Shown here piece after piece: positions 9,468 through 19,277 of a DNA stretch of 26,874 nucleotides. Every line of letters starts with the position of its first letter. Position 1 is the first letter of the stretch. The DNA lies in the NCBI GenBank assembly GCA_016704305.1, contig JADJAL010000052.1, positions 1 through 26,874 of the forward strand, read 5' to 3'. The notes under the pieces were generated by a model. That model was given only the letters and a program-made list of their open reading frames with translations. It was not told where the DNA came from and did not search any database. The DNA comes from Haliea sp. Lineage in GTDB: Bacteria; Pseudomonadota; Gammaproteobacteria; Pseudomonadales; Halieaceae. The position numbers were made by a program, and so were the translations under genes.

Positions 9468-11922
9468 ATGTCCCGAGCATTGTCCCGTGTACTTGTTGTC
9501 GCCGTCACTTCCGTTGTTGCCGCATCACCTATCGCGGCGAGCGACGCCACGCTGAAGCTGGAAGAAGTCATCGTCACCGCGCAAAAACGCGCGCAGAGCC
9601 TGCAGGATGTGCCCATCGCCATCACGGCCGTGTCCCAGGAGATGATGTGGAACCAGAATATCTTCGATGTGCTGGACCTGCAGAAGGCAGTGCCCAGCCT
9701 GACCATCATAGAGGGTTATAACCGCGCCAACGGCGTACCGGTGGTGATTCGCGGCATGGGCACGCTGGGCGCACAGCCCGCGTTCGAGGGCAGCGTGGGC
9801 ACGTACGTGGACGGCATGTACCGCGCGCGCCCGGGCATGGTGCTGTCCAGCATGCTGGATATCGGGCAGGTGGAGATATTGCGCGGGCCGCAGGGTACGC
9901 TGTTCGGCAAAAACACCACGGCGGGCGCGATCACGATGACGTCCAACGCACCCGAGGACCAGTTCGGTTACGGCGGCGAAGTCACCTTGGGGATTACGGC
10001 AGGCAGCGCTTTGCCGGTCACGTCACCGGGCCGCTGACGGATACGCTGCTTGGGCGACTCGCCGTGCTGTCGGATGAGCGTGACGGTTACACCAATGCGC
10101 TCTACGAGCACGATGACTACGACAACCTCAATCAGTCGTCGATTAAAGGCAGCCTCGCCTGGCAAGCGACTGAAACGCTCGACATCAACCTGATAGCCGA
10201 TTACTCCGACAGCAGTGAGATTTGTTGCTTCGGCAATCCCGTCGGCTACAACCGTGAAGCGAGCCTGGTACGCGACCCCGCCGTGGGGCTCAATGATTAC
10301 TACCTGCGAACCGCCCAGGCTAATTTCAACACGCAAGCGACCTTGCTGAATCTCGACCCCGACGACCGCGAGACCCAGCTCAACTCACTGCCCAGCAATG
10401 ACAACACCGAGAAGGGGTGTGGTGATCGACGTCAACTGGGACCTGGACTTTGCCGAACTGCGTTCGATCAGCGGTTACCGCGACTGGAAATACAACTCCA
10501 AAGGCGACTTTGATTTTGGTCCCGTCGATATCGGCGAGCTGGAAGAGGATTACACCGTCGACAACTACAGCCAGGAATTCAACCTCACCGGCACCCTCGC
10601 CGAACTGGATTTCGTGGAGAGCATCGAGTACGTCGCGGGCTGTATTACGCGTACGAGGTTTCCAGCAGTACCGCGCGTTCCGATGCCGGCAAGGACCAGC
10701 AGGGCATCTGGGAATTGTTCTGGCCGGCGCAGGCCGGCCTGCCCGAGCCCGCCCTGCGCGCATTGCTGGGCGGCGGCCAGTGGGCCACCACCGGCCTGCC
10801 CATTGGCGAGGTGCAGCACAAACTGGAAACGCAAACGATGGCCGCGTTCGCACACACCACCATCGCGGTGACCGAGCAGTTCTCGACGATCCTCGGCCTG
10901 CGCTACTCCGATGAGGAGAAAACGCTGGATCGTTACAACCTGCTGTATTCCGACGTTAACGAATACGCCGAGTATTTGCAGCAGTACATGTTGGGCGGCT
11001 ATTTTCTCGGCGCGAATATCGCAGGGCCGGACATGAACGGCGAGCAATACAGCGACGGCGAGTGGACCCATGACATCAAGCTGCAATATTTTCTCGCGCC
11101 TGATACGCAGGTGTACGGCGGCTACTCACGCGGATTCAAGGCCGGCGGCATCGGCATGGACCCGGAGGCGGGCGGCGGGCAGCCCTCCGGCCAAAATTCC
11201 AAAGTTCTGTTCGATTTTCTCGGCATGGGCAACGGCACGGGCTTTGCCGATCTCGAGGACGCCACCTACGACCCGGAATATGTCGATGCCTGGGAGATCG
11301 GCCTCAAAAGCGATTATCTCGACGGTCGCGGCCGGATGGATGTGGCGGCGTTTTACAACGACCTCAGGACAACCAGTTCTCGATCTTTACCCGCACCGGC
11401 TTCACGGTGCTGAACGCCTCGACCGCCGAAGTCAGCGGCGTGGAAGTGGAAAACACGTTTGCCGTGACGCCCAATCTGCTGCTGGGCGCGTCGCTTACCT
11501 GGCTGGACACGCAGTACGGTGACGATGTCCCGGCGCCCGGTTTGGCGGAGGCGCCGTCCGGTCGCAACCTGACCTTCGCGCCCGACTGGGCGGGTGCCAT
11601 CAACCTGCAATACGACCGGCCACTCACCGACCGGCTGTCCGGCTTTATCAACGCGAACTGGGCGTACCGCGGCGACCAGTACATCGCCTACGATATCCAG
11701 GACAAGCAATCCGGCTATGCCGTGACGGGTTTGCAGGTAGGCGTGCGCACGCAGGATGGGCGCTGGGATGTGCGCGCCTGGTGCGACAACTGTTTCGATG
11801 AACAATATGCCACCGGCTACTTCAACGCGCCCTTTTACTTCGATGACACGCTGGCGCAGTACCAGGGCCAGTTCCTCGGCCCACCGCGCACCTATGGCGC
11901 GACGCTGCGCATGAGTTTTTAG
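9468..11922 (+). CDS. TonB-dependent outer membrane receptor
   Basis: This is an outer-membrane active-transport receptor of about 815 residues. ATG 9468 has AGGGGG at 9454-9459. A signal peptide (MSRALSRVLVVAVTSVVAA, then ASPIAAS) is followed by a TonB-box-like LEEVIVTAQKR. The plug domain contains DVPIAITAVS and VEILRGPQGTLFGKNTTAGA (about 9,870-9,930). The beta-barrel part includes YGGYSRGFKAGGIG (about 11,115) and DAWEIGLKSDYLDGRGR (about 11,290). It ends YGATLRMSF with a terminal Phe, as expected for BamA-dependent barrel insertion. Frames change near 10,005-10,060, 10,410, 10,645 and 11,370. The sequence resembles the large receptor group common in marine Proteobacteria with broad or unknown substrates rather than a named siderophore receptor. 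The stop overlaps the convergent gene at 11919 by four bases. Confidence 0.9.
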
Positions 11923-12254
11923 TCAAACTCAACGACAAGTTTTTGCTGGTCGCTCTTCCACTCAAAGACCTGCCTGTCGCTGGACGATTCTGTTCGGTCC
12001 ACTTTGTTGCCTTCACCGTCCTTGTATTGGTTTGCATCGTTGCGCGGGCTTAAGTTAAAGGTGGCGCCATTTTTCAGCCTGATATCGATATACCCCTGCC
12101 GCTGGGAAAAGGAACAGGCTCCCCACCGGTCATGCTTTGCGTCGCCGTGCCGGTAGCCCTCGCAGCTCGCGTCAACTGAATCGGCACTGACGGCCGGGAT
12201 CGTAAGGCTGGTGATTGCGACGAGTAAAAGTGCGGAAGTGGCTTTCAGTGTCAT
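11919..12254 (-). CDS. Small exported protein of unknown function
   Basis: This intact frame of 111 residues begins with a clear signal peptide: MTLKATSALLLVAITSLTIP, then AVSADS with likely cleavage after SADS or nearby. The mature part has two cysteines (SCEGYRHG and WGACSFSQRQ) that could form a periplasmic disulfide, followed by a polar region with GYIDIRLKNGATFNLSP and FEWKSDQQKLVVEFD. I do not recognise a family. It converges on the TonB receptor with a four-base overlap. It is one of the few genes here readable in a single frame, which supports it being real. Confidence 0.7.
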   Translation of the reverse strand: MTLKATSALLLVAITSLTIPAVSADSVDASCEGYRHGDAKHDRWGACSFSQRQGYIDIRLKNGATFNLSPRNDANQYKDGEGNKVDRTESSSDRQVFEWKSDQQKLVVEFD

Positions 12255-12664
12255 GCGGGTATTGCCTCCAGGTTAATCGATTTATTGCTGGTTAAGCTAT
12301 GTGACGTACCAGAGGCTGTCAAGAAATCGGTCACTGTTGCACTGACTCTGGACACATTCATTGCGACGCCGAACGCGGCTGCAGCCACTTGGGCATGAAG
12401 CTGTACGCATCGAACGCTGGGGTGCGATCGAATGCGATGCCTTTGTCGGCGGGCAGCATGCACAGGATGGCGCTTCAGGGCGCGGCGTCGCGCGCGCCCG
12501 GCACGCGATTGCTACGCGCGCGGCCCGCGGATTCCTGACATGTAGCAGGAGGCGCCGTCTGGTCGCAACCTGGCCTTTGCACCCGGCAACGTGACGCGCA
12601 ATAATGCCGTCGGTGAACTAAACATGACACTGGCCGCACTGTTAAAGAAATTTCAGGAATGTCC
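12255..12664. other. Stretch mostly without genes
   Basis: About 400 bases separate the small exported protein from the DUF3047-like gene. Apart from the short receptor-like piece at 12546-12585, I see nothing coding. Promoters for the two divergent neighbours should lie here, but no convincing -35/-10 pair was picked out. Confidence 0.5.
12546..12585 (+). pseudogene. Fragment resembling the TonB receptor barrel
   Basis: The bases encode EAPSGRNLAFAP, against EAPSGRNLTFAP in the receptor at 11545-11584. Over the roughly 34 aligned bases I count four differences. Three are synonymous third-position changes and one gives Thr to Ala, the pattern of diverged coding homologues rather than chance. 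Nothing recognisable flanks it on either side. It is either a relic of a second receptor gene or a short ectopic copy. Confidence 0.5.
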
Positions 12665-13379
12665 ATGAGAAGCGCTAAATCGTCTTTCCGCCACCTTTTG
12701 GGGCTTTATTCGCTGACCGGAATGGTCTTTGCCACATCGTCGATGGCGGGTGAGGTGATTCACCAGATTGATTTTGGCGGAGAGCCAAATACTTCCGCCC
12801 GGGACTTGCTCGCGCGCAGCAGTTTTGTGCTTGAGCATGACGCAAAAGACGGCGACAGGATAAACCTGTACCACACGGAGGATGCGCTGCATATCCAGGT
12901 CAAAAAGCCGTCTTTTGGCATCTTGATCCACGAACAGGATATACCTGAAGCCAATCACCTCCGCCTGCACTGGGGAGTCTCTGATTATCCCCAGGGCGCG
13001 TCATATGAGCACGGTGTCGATAATGAGGCGATCATGGTCTACGTCTTTTTTGGCCATGAAACCTTTTCCAGCGGGTCCATGTTCGTGCCGGACAGTCCCT
13101 ATTTTATCGGCTTTTTTCTCTGCTCGGATGGGACGGACCAACTGGAGCAACCCTATGCGGGGCATTACTACAAAAACGGGACGCTTCATCTGTGTCGATC
13201 ATCCAGGGCAGGGTAAGGCCGTGATCTCGGAGGTAAACTTGGAAGATGAATTCCGGAAGAGCTTCGGGCTCAATGCTGTTCCGCCAGTCTCTGGCATGAG
13301 CATCGAAATTGACACCACCGCCTCGAAAAATGATGGAAAGGCGGCATCTTTCCTGCAGCGCATCGAATTCCTGAATTAG
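12665..13379 (+). CDS. Exported DUF3047-like protein
   Basis: The protein has about 238 residues. ATG 12665 is preferred over ATG 12659 because AGGA at 12655-12658 is then six bases upstream. A signal peptide (LLGLYSLTGMVFATSSMAG) precedes a mature domain. The segment LRLHWGVSDYPQG, then NEAIMVYVFFG, and a C-terminal part with EVNLEDEFRKSFGLN and VSGMSIEIDTTAS, follow the layout of DUF3047 proteins (core beta strands, then an acidic stretch, then 'FG...P..ISG..I..DTD'). The function of that family is unknown. One frame shift near 13,180 separates the two parts. It converges on the DUF900 gene, with 97 bases between stops. Confidence 0.6.
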
Positions 13380-13381
13380 CC

Positions 13382-13411
13382 CGTGCGTGACGAAGGGTAG
13401 CTTTTCGCACG
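13382..13411. terminator. Weak hairpin between convergent genes
   Basis: CGTGCG (13382-13387) can pair with CGCACG (13406-13411) between the stop codons of two convergent genes. The T run lies inside the loop rather than after the stem, so this is only a possible bidirectional terminator. Confidence 0.2.
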
Positions 13412-13476
13412 CCTCAGAGGCTTGATAGCGCCGGGTCGCCGCGAGTTTCTCTCGCTGTAGTTGGAAGGCGCCCTGT

Positions 13477-14848
13477 TCAAGGCGTCGGCGTCCGCCGTGT
13501 AGCGCAAACAGCATTCGCAACATCAGTGGCGGCGCTAACTTGCCAGTCGTCCAGGTTGCAGCGAGCAGCCTCATGCACTGCAGCGGGATAGTCCGGTGGA
13601 AAATACCAAATGCCGCTATCCTCGCTGGGCGATAAACCCCTGTGCTCTGGTGACTGGTGGGTCAGAAGCAGGAACAGGATGTCACTGCTCATCCAGGGAT
13701 GGCGATACCAATAGTGATGACCCTCGATATCAAAGCCGCGAATATCCTTGTGGCGCGATACGTCTATGATGTAAACATTGTCCAGAGCGTGCTCGCTGAT
13801 AAAGCGCTTCTCTATCGATTCCGCCCCCATGCTTCCCACTCGCTCCGCGCCTCCCATGACGTGGCGCGCATTCTCCAGTACATTGTCGGCGTCGGAAACA
13901 GTGATAAGCGTTTGGTCACTGACGGCCGAAATGTCCGGCAACCGCTGCAGGAAGCGGTCTACTTCGACATCCGCGGCGGCAAACACAATCGTGCCGAGTC
14001 GGTAACGCGTTTTGAGCGCGGCGCTATCCAGGTCCGGGTTGTCCTGGCGCAATTCATGCAGTGCACGCGAGGTCACACGACCACCAGCGCTGTAGCATAG
14101 AATATTAATCTTGCGTGCATTGGTGTGTTGCGCGAGCAATATCAACAGGTTTTTTAACTGGTAGCTCGCATTCACGGCACGTTGTTTGTCGATGCCAATG
14201 ACATAGTCGAGAATATTCTGGTGGGATGGCCAGGCATAGGCCAGAGTGACGAAATCCCTACCTGTGAAGTGATCCAGTTCGGCCGTCAGTGTCACAGCAT
14301 TGATAAAGTCGACCTTTGTTCCATGCACATAAATCAAAAGTTCCTGATGTTTCGTTTGTGCCAGCTCCGCGTTGATGGCGTCAAAGTAGGTTTGCAAACC
14401 AGCGTGGTACACGGGAGGCGCTGTGTGCTCGTTGCCGTCGGGGTCAGCGGGCACAGTGGTTTTTGTGATAGAGGACATCGGATTCACGCTGTCGAGATAG
14501 AGCGCTATCTGTTGGGTGCGCTCGGTGCTCAGTGAAGCTTGGTGCAGTTCGCTCCACTGCAACTGGCCCTCTCCGAAGCGCACCAGGGCACGGCCCGAAA
14601 TGCACCTGGCTGTCTACCGTGTTGCCATAAGTCGTATTGCCGCCACTACCTATGGCGTTGCGGCCTGTCGCATAGAAAACCTCCATTGATGTGCGTTGGT
14701 GGGATGGTGGCAGGTGCGCAAAGGGATCGACGATATTGTCCTGGTAAAGCGCGGGAGTCGGCATCATTTCAATGGACGTCGGGGTGGCGCATGCCGTCAG
14801 TGCCATAAGGATGAGCACGGTCAGGTGTCGTGGCAGGGCTCTGTACAT
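13477..14848 (-). CDS. DUF900-type alpha/beta hydrolase lipoprotein
   Basis: This is a predicted lipoprotein of about 455 residues. The N-terminus (LTVLILMALTACATP) has a lipobox, LTAC, with Cys as the lipidation site. A typical N-terminal motif, MEVFYATGRNAIG, follows. After a frame change near 14,585 the hydrolase core is continuous: ELLIYVHGTKVDFINA, then FVTLAYAWPSHQNILDY, and the nucleophile elbow INILCYSAGGRV, where the first Gly of GxSxG is replaced by Cys. Family DUF900 (PF05990) has an alpha/beta-hydrolase fold, and its substrates are unknown. The asparagine-aspartate and histidine of a triad cannot be assigned with certainty. The gene follows the acyl-CoA synthetase on the same strand after 85 bases, so they may be co-transcribed. 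Confidence 0.8.
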
Positions 14849-14933
14849 CGCGAAAAATCTGTCTTGTTCTGCATGTCAGATTGTACCTGCGTTAGTGATG
14901 GTGCAGTAGACCTGCCAGCCGCGGGCCGCGCGC

Positions 14934-16722
14934 TTAAGCACAAGCACCCACACGCCAGCGCTGAGTTGACTGGTGACGCCTACCTAGCGGTTCCAGGCTC
15001 TGACAGACATCCTTGGGGACTCCTTTCCCGAAGCCTTGGGGAATAATTTTCAGGGACAAGGTTTCCAACGCCTCGCGCATGATCTCGCGCATCACGAATT
15101 TCTGGATTTTGCCGGTGACGGTCATCGGGTATTCATCCACGAAGCGCACGTAGCGGGGGATTTTGAAATGGCTTATGCGGTCGCGGCAAAAGGCCTTTAA
15201 CTGTTCTTCCGTCAGGCTGGTGCCGTTGCGCAGTTGTACCCAGGCGCAGACTTCCTCGCCCATTTTGGGATCGGGTACGCCGAACACCTGCACTTCGGCA
15301 ATGGCCGGGTGGGTGTAGAGAAACTCCTCGATCTCGCGCGGATAGATGTTCTCGCCGCCGCGTATCACCATGTCCTTGATGCGACCGACCACGCGCATAG
15401 CCCTCGCTGTCCATGATGCCGAGGTCGCCGGAATGCAGCCAGCCCGCCGCGTCGATGGTCTCGCGCGTGCGTTCCTCATCGTCCCAGTAGCCGCGCATCA
15501 CGGAGTAGCCGCGCGTGTGGATCTCGCCCTTTTCGCCAATGGGCACGACGATGCCCTGCTTATCGACAATACGGATCTCTACCCAGGGCACCGCGCGGCC
15601 CACGCTTTGCGTGCGTTTTTCCAGCGAGTCGTCCGGTAGCGTCATATGGTTGAGCGGGCTGACCTGCGGTCTGCCCGTAGCCGATGAGAATGTCTGGCAT
15701 GTGCATGTCATCGATGACGCGCTGCATGATTTCGGCCAGGCAGGGCGCGCCCGCCATGATCCTGTGCGCAGGCTATTGAGGTCGAACTCGGCAAAACGTG
15801 GATGCTCCAGCGCACTGATGAACATCGTGGGCACGCCGTGTAGCGCGGTGCATTTTTCCTCTTCTACCGCCTGCAGGGTCGCCAGCGCATCGAAGGAGGC
15901 ATCGGGGTACACCGCTGTCGCGCCGTGCGCCAGGCGAGCAGATTGCCGAGTACCATGCCGAAGCAGTGATACAGCGGCACGGGAATGCACAGGCGGTCGG
16001 CGTTGCGTAAAGCCCATGCCCACGCCCGCCAGGTAGCCGTTGTTGAGGATATTGCGGTGCGGCGAGCGTCGCGCCCTCGGGCGAGCCGGGGTGCCGCTGG
16101 TGAACTGGATATTGATCGGGTCGTCAGGACGCAGTGTGCATTGCAGCGCTTCCAGCCGTGCCGCCAACCGGACCCCCAGCGTGCAGACCCTGGGGAAATT
16201 CAGCATGCCCGGTGAGGCCGCATCGCCCATGCCAATTACAAGCTGCAGATGCGGCAGCCTGGCGGCGCACAAGCGGCCGGGTTCAAGCCCGGCAACTCCG
16301 GCGCCAGCTCGCGCAACATGCCGAGATAGTCACTGCTCTTGAAACGATCGGCGCAGACAATTGCCCGGCGCCACCTTGTTGAGCGCGTACTCCAGTTCGT
16401 ACGCGATAGGCGGGATTGATGGGCACCATGATCGCGCCTATTTTGGCGGTGGCGTATTGCACCATCACCCATTCGTGGCTATTTGCGCCCCAGATCCCGA
16501 CCCGTCGCCGGGGGCGATCAAACCCAGCCAGCAGGCCCGTGGCAAAGCCGATTGACTTCGGTCTGCAACTGCCGATAGCTCCACCGAATCTGCACGGCGC
16601 CGAACGACCAGCGCTTCCTCAGCGGCATGTTTGTCGCAGATACGGTCGAAATAATTGCCGATGGTCTGGTATATGATCTGCGTGTCTGATGCGCCGCAGT
16701 AACTGTGGGGGAGGATTGCCAT
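14934..16722 (-). CDS. Acyl-CoA synthetase / AMP-dependent ligase (FadD-like)
   Basis: This enzyme activates a carboxylic acid with ATP through an acyl-adenylate and then transfers it to CoA; it has about 595 residues across frames. From ATG 16722 the N-terminus reads MAILPHSYCGASDTQIIYQT. Then come WVMVQYATAKIGAIMVPINP (about 16,475-16,420) and the P-loop region FTSGT (about 16,105). RNILNNGYLAG follows. The C-terminal part is best preserved: EKGEIHTRGYSVMRGYWDDE, WLHSGDLGIMD, GRIKDMVIRGGENIYPREIE (about 15,390-15,330), and the catalytic Lys in MTVTGKIQKFVMREI (about 15,120-15,080). In the frame that best continues the P-loop, the expected Lys of GxPKG reads Glu (SPEGATL), possibly an error. 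The family is medium/long-chain or aryl acyl-CoA ligase; the substrate is not defined. Confidence 0.88.
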
Positions 16723-16999
16723 GCCAGTGTCCGTATTTTTATGCTGCAAGCTGTCTCCGGGTGCATCCTGCGCGGGGAATAATACTACGCCCGGGCAGCG
16801 TGGCGACCCAACAAAGGGTGCGATTACGCGGAGGCTATGGCGGGCCGATTTCACCGTATTTCCGATGTGCATTTTGACGCTATCGCACCTGTGCTCATCC
16901 ACTCCTGTGCTGATTTATCTTTGGAAACTGAATGTATCCCCTTTCTGGCAGACAGTTGAGCCAAGGAAATAGTAGCCCCCCTTATCCCCCCCCCTTATT
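16723..16999. other. Divergent intergenic region with C-rich tract
   Basis: This region lies between the minus-strand acyl-CoA synthetase and the plus-strand L,D-transpeptidase, so it should hold promoters for both. No convincing promoter hexamers were picked out. The right end has C-rich runs (16,975-16,995) where the signal peptide of the transpeptidase is expected, so its start codon is probably obscured by miscounted homopolymers. Confidence 0.4.
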
Positions 17000-17961
17000 G
17001 TTTCTCCACTTCCGGTTTTGCCGCCACCTTTGACCTGCGCGTCGGAGGTTAAATTTTGATGTCATCGGTGCCCGTCACTGTGGTTCAGACCACCGCGTAT
17101 GAAGAGATACACCCTGCTCGATATCGCCAGGCGCAGAGTATCGGCCAGAACCAGATGGAGCGTGCCAACCCGAATGTTGATCATGGCTGCCGGGCAAGGA
17201 ACCCAGGTCGTGGTGCCCTCGCACTATATCTTGCCGCGTGCCGCGGCAGGGCTGGTGCTGAACCTTCCCGAAACAGTGCGTGCGGTATGTACTACTTCCC
17301 GGCCAAAGCCCGGGCAAACGCCGCGCAGGTCCAGACCTATCCTATCGGCATCGGGCGCTGGACTGAGCGACGCCTGGAGTGGGGCCAAAACTTGCTCGGC
17401 AAGGTCAAAGATCCGACCTGGACCCGCCAGAATCCATTCGCCGGGAACATCCGGCCAAGGGCGATCCCGCTGCCGAGCGGTTGTCCCGGCCGGTCCCGGA
17501 GCAACCCAGCTCGGTCGTTACGCCATGCGCCCCAGTATCCCGGCTACCTGATACACAGCACCAATAAACCACTGGGTGTGGGGCATGCGGAGTATCACAT
17601 GGCTTATATCCGCATGCTGCCGACCGAATTTCGAGAGACTCTTTCCGCAGCTGCCGGTTGGCACGCCGGTCAATATTGTCAATCAGCCTGTAAAGGCTGG
17701 CTGGCGCCGGCGGCAAACTGTGCATCGAGAGGTGCATCCGCCGCTGGAAGAGTACCCCAATGACCGGGGTTCGATGGTGGAAGAGGTGATGCTCGCACTG
17801 GACGATGCCATGGCGCGACGATCGGTCGCCACCCATTTAGACAATGTTTTATTGACGCACAACTCAACAACCCGACGGGCATTCCGGGCAGTCATCTCAA
17901 CGGGGGAGGTGATTCCGGGGTCGACCGTGGGACGATTCTGGAGATTGATGCTGGAGCTTGA
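17000..17961 (+). CDS. L,D-transpeptidase (YkuD) with N-terminal LysM, ErfK/YbiS type
   Basis: Joined frames give a periplasmic L,D-transpeptidase of about 320 residues. CFSTSGFAATFDL (from 17000) looks like the end of a signal peptide plus the mature start. A LysM-like segment follows (TLLDIARR, then IGQNQMERANPNVD, about 17,105-17,180), and then QVVVPSHYILPRA. The YkuD domain includes MYYFPAKARANAAQVQTYPI, VGKVKDPTWT-like sequence (about 17,400) and GYLIHSTNKPLGVG (about 17,540-17,580). These enzymes link peptidoglycan 3-3 or attach Lpp to it through a catalytic Cys in SHGC(I/V)R. Here SHG (17595-17603) and IRM (from 17608) are present, but the Cys codon reads TTAT. The start is unresolved; a ribosome-site-like AAGGAAA lies near 16,960. 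The most protein-like C-terminus stops at TGA 17959-17961, and another frame runs to 18004. Confidence 0.82.
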
Positions 17962-18073
17962 TTCCGGACGTAGTGCTTGGGATGAAGTTAAATTTACTGA
18001 ATAATGCTGTGTGAGTCAACGGCGACCCTGCCCGATAAAGGAGGAATCGCTCCGTAAAGAGGTGCCCCATGGT

Positions 18074-18309
18074 TTACTTGTTCATTGACTGCTTGAGACG
18101 TACGATCCATTTTCGGTGGCATCGCAGCAATGGCAGACAGCATTAGCTTTTGCCAGACAGCAGCTGCATCTGCAGAAGCACGCAGCGGCAGCCTGGGCGC
18201 TTTCAACTTGCGCTTTCAGCGTGTCCAGATCGCGAGTGGTGGCGCAGCCGGTTACCCCTGTCAGGGCGACCAACATAAAACTGCTGCCGTGGTTTGAGCG
18301 ATTACGCAA
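18074..18309 (-). CDS. Lpp/OprI-family alanine-zipper lipoprotein
   Basis: This is a small outer-membrane murein lipoprotein of about 78 residues. The signal ends in the lipobox VTGCATT, so Cys is the lipidated residue. The mature part, DLDTLKAQVESAQAAA, continues in shifted frames as ASADAAA and an Ala-rich coil. It ends LKQSMNK with TAA at 18074-18076, the typical Lpp/OprI C-terminus whose last Lys is joined to peptidoglycan by L,D-transpeptidases. The start is TTG 18309, or an ATG corrupted by one base; a GAGG sequence lies just upstream, and another ATG is at 18276. The gene lies between two L,D-transpeptidase genes, which fits it being their substrate. Confidence 0.8.
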
Positions 18310-18509
18310 TGTTGTCCTCTAAGTGGTCTGACCGTTAACCGGCCTATAAAGTGTATCCAGTTTGAACAGCGCGTCCCTTTTTACAATCGGGTTGTGCCGT
18401 TCGTTTTTAGGGCAATATCCTTAAACCAGTTCGGCGAAGCACCTCCGACGGCCTCTTGAGAGATACTGAAAGGCGTAATCGCAGGGTTGTTTACCTGACT
18501 TTTTGCCAG
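18310..18509. other. Intergenic region upstream of lpp
   Basis: These 200 bases lie between the second L,D-transpeptidase stop and the lpp start, both on the minus strand. No gene is seen. An lpp promoter is expected here, but no clear hexamer pair with correct spacing was found. Confidence 0.4.
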
Positions 18510-19095
18510 TCAGCGCACCACTACCTTGGTGCCCACTACGACATATTTGGCCAATTCCAGCAATTGTTCATTGGTGAGTGCGATACAACCCTCGGTCCAG
18601 TTGACGGTTTCATGCACTTTCATGTCCCCGGTGACCCCGTGTACAGCCCAGCTGGCCCCGAGACTGGTGCTCTGCAACGGTGGGAGACCCCGGTCGAGGT
18701 CATAACATAATGCCCGGTATTCCTTAGCGCCGATACGTTGATCCTGGAAGGCTCGTTCTGTGTGGTCGAGGTTGGGGTAGTTGGTCGCCATCTGAACAGT
18801 TTACGAAGCGCTCGCTGCGCCGGTTTCCGGTGATGGTAAATTCACCGAGTGGCGTTGTGCTGTCGCCCCTTTCTTGGCGAGGCTGGTGCCATTGCTGCCG
18901 AGTGCGATGTTGTCGAACACCTGCAGCAGGTTTATGCCACCTTGCATCACGGCAAGACTAACGAGCTCCTCCGTGTTGTCGACCGCCACCCAGACGTCTG
19001 AATGTGACAGGTGCAACCTCTACATTGGGGATAGGCCCGGCCTGTGCACTCGGCAGGCGGGTGACAATGGCGATGATGAATGAGAGAGCGAACAA
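18510..19095 (-). CDS. Second L,D-transpeptidase (YkuD family)
   Basis: This periplasmic L,D-transpeptidase has about 195 residues. The proposed N-terminus is a signal peptide, LFALSFIIAIVTRLPSAQAG, starting at a TTG (19095), since no ATG is in frame. The YkuD domain begins WVAVDNTEELVSL and LLQVFDNIALGSNG (about 18,985-18,890), then NYPNLDHTERAFQDQRIG (about 18,780). It ends AVHGVTGDMKVHE and NWTEGCIALTNEQLLELAKY, with the catalytic His-Gly and Cys (of EGCIAL) intact. The last residues are GTKVVVR with the stop at 18510. At least one frame change lies between 18,800 and 18,860. A good promoter lies upstream at 19192-19220. It is transcribed toward Lpp, with 200 bases between them. Confidence 0.82.
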
Positions 19096-19191
19096 GAGGG
19101 ACAGGGTTACAGTGTTGTAGTGCGCGGCTGTGAAAGGCGGAAGTTCAAGTAAAAACCACGTTCAGGATCCGCGCAGATTGGAATGTCTTCG

Positions 19192-19220
19192 ATCATAGCG
19201 GGCGGCATGTGGCGATTCAA
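19192..19220 (-). promoter_or_regulatory. Sigma-70-type promoter for the second L,D-transpeptidase
   Basis: On the minus strand, TTGAAT (19215-19220) and TATGAT (19192-19197) are separated by exactly 17 bases, matching the consensus TTGACA-17-TATAAT at four and five positions. Transcription would begin near 19,185, giving a leader of about 90 bases before the proposed TTG start. Confidence 0.5.
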
Positions 19221-19277
19221 CGCCCATGATTTGGTAATCTGTCACTGTTCGATCAGACACACGAGCAGGCGCGGTAG

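Noticed and set aside
12251..12463. Minus-strand open frame of 70 codons
   Set aside because: It has no domain or ribosome site, lies in the intergenic region, and is compositionally like shadow frames.
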